From JBOHHM01 sp050725495 (GTDB lineage Bacteria; Pseudomonadota; Gammaproteobacteria; Burkholderiales; Burkholderiaceae_C), in assembly GCA_050725495.1 (NCBI GenBank), contig JBOHHM010000258.1, positions 1 to 6,132 on the forward strand: a stretch of 6,132 nt of DNA, in the 5' to 3' direction. The position numbers and the translations under genes were made by a program. The notes under the pieces are model-generated. The model searched no databases, was not told where the DNA came from, and saw nothing but the letters and a program-made list of their open reading frames with translations. Shown one piece after another: positions 6,041 to 6,132 of the stretch; the stretch's first letter is position 1, and each line of letters starts with the position of its first letter.

Positions 6041-6132
6041 TCACGCTAGTCGGACGGCGATGTCCCAGGGTTCTATAGGCTGGACGTGGACCCTGAAGTA
6101 GTCGGGACGGAGGTGGTTCGTAGTGGAGCGGC
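6041..6132 (-). CDS. Possible C-terminal fragment of a convergent, unidentified gene
   Basis: On the minus strand a frame enters from the right edge and runs for 29 codons to a TGA whose complement is at 6041-6043. The residues include HLRPDYFRVHVQPIEPWD and end in IAVRLA. They have a mixed, globular-protein composition, and about 22 of 29 third positions are G or C, as expected for a coding frame in this genome. The other two minus frames look poorer: one reaches a stop and the other has A/T-rich third positions. I do not recognise the family. It could also be a chance open frame, since only 29 codons are visible. If real, it converges on the second binding-protein gene with about 50 bases between stops. 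Confidence 0.4.
   Translation of the reverse strand, partial: RSTTNHLRPDYFRVHVQPIEPWDIAVRLA

Noticed and set aside
4824..6044. Long minus-strand open frame opposite the second binding protein
   Set aside because: It has the same shadow composition and no recognisable domain, and the plus-strand gene explains the region fully.

Overview
The window is GC-rich DNA with compact, co-directional genes and strong Shine-Dalgarno sites. Protein style, gene order and intergenic repeats suggest a betaproteobacterium, most likely Comamonadaceae or a close relative of Burkholderiales. That placement is an inference from pattern recognition, not a database match. All complete genes lie on the plus strand.

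Positions 1-3489 hold the 3' end of a purine-nucleoside-type ABC importer operon. It runs: the C-terminal end of a two-domain ATPase, two BPD_transp_2 family permeases (YufP/NupB-like, then YufQ/NupC-like), and a BMP/PnrA-family substrate-binding lipoprotein. The ATPase and first permease overlap by 8 bases and the two permeases by 1 base. The binding protein follows after a 43-base gap. A perfect 9-bp hairpin with a TTCG loop and a T run (3624-3647) closes the operon.

Positions 3490-3763 contain no gene but are full of structure. First comes a long imperfect inverted repeat in the 3' untranslated region (3503-3597), then the terminator. Next are two inverted copies of a 28-nt REP/dRS3-like hairpin (3658-3685 and 3717-3744) that run almost up to the ribosome binding site of the next gene.

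Positions 3764-5990 hold an adenosine/adenine deaminase family enzyme and a second BMP-family binding protein. The motifs of the enzyme favour adenine deaminase over adenosine deaminase. The second binding protein is about half identical to the first but has a cleavable signal peptide instead of a lipobox, and it differs at several positions expected to line the ligand pocket. It has no ATPase or permease of its own here.

The likely joint role is purine salvage: the importer brings in purine bases or nucleosides, and the deaminase converts adenine (or adenosine) to hypoxanthine (or inosine). The second binding protein probably widens or changes the ligand range of the same importer. At the right edge, an open minus-strand frame (6041-6132) may be the C-terminus of a convergent gene that I cannot identify. 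I see no new type of system. The points most worth a second look are the divergent binding-protein pair, the adenine-type deaminase signature and the layered intergenic repeats.
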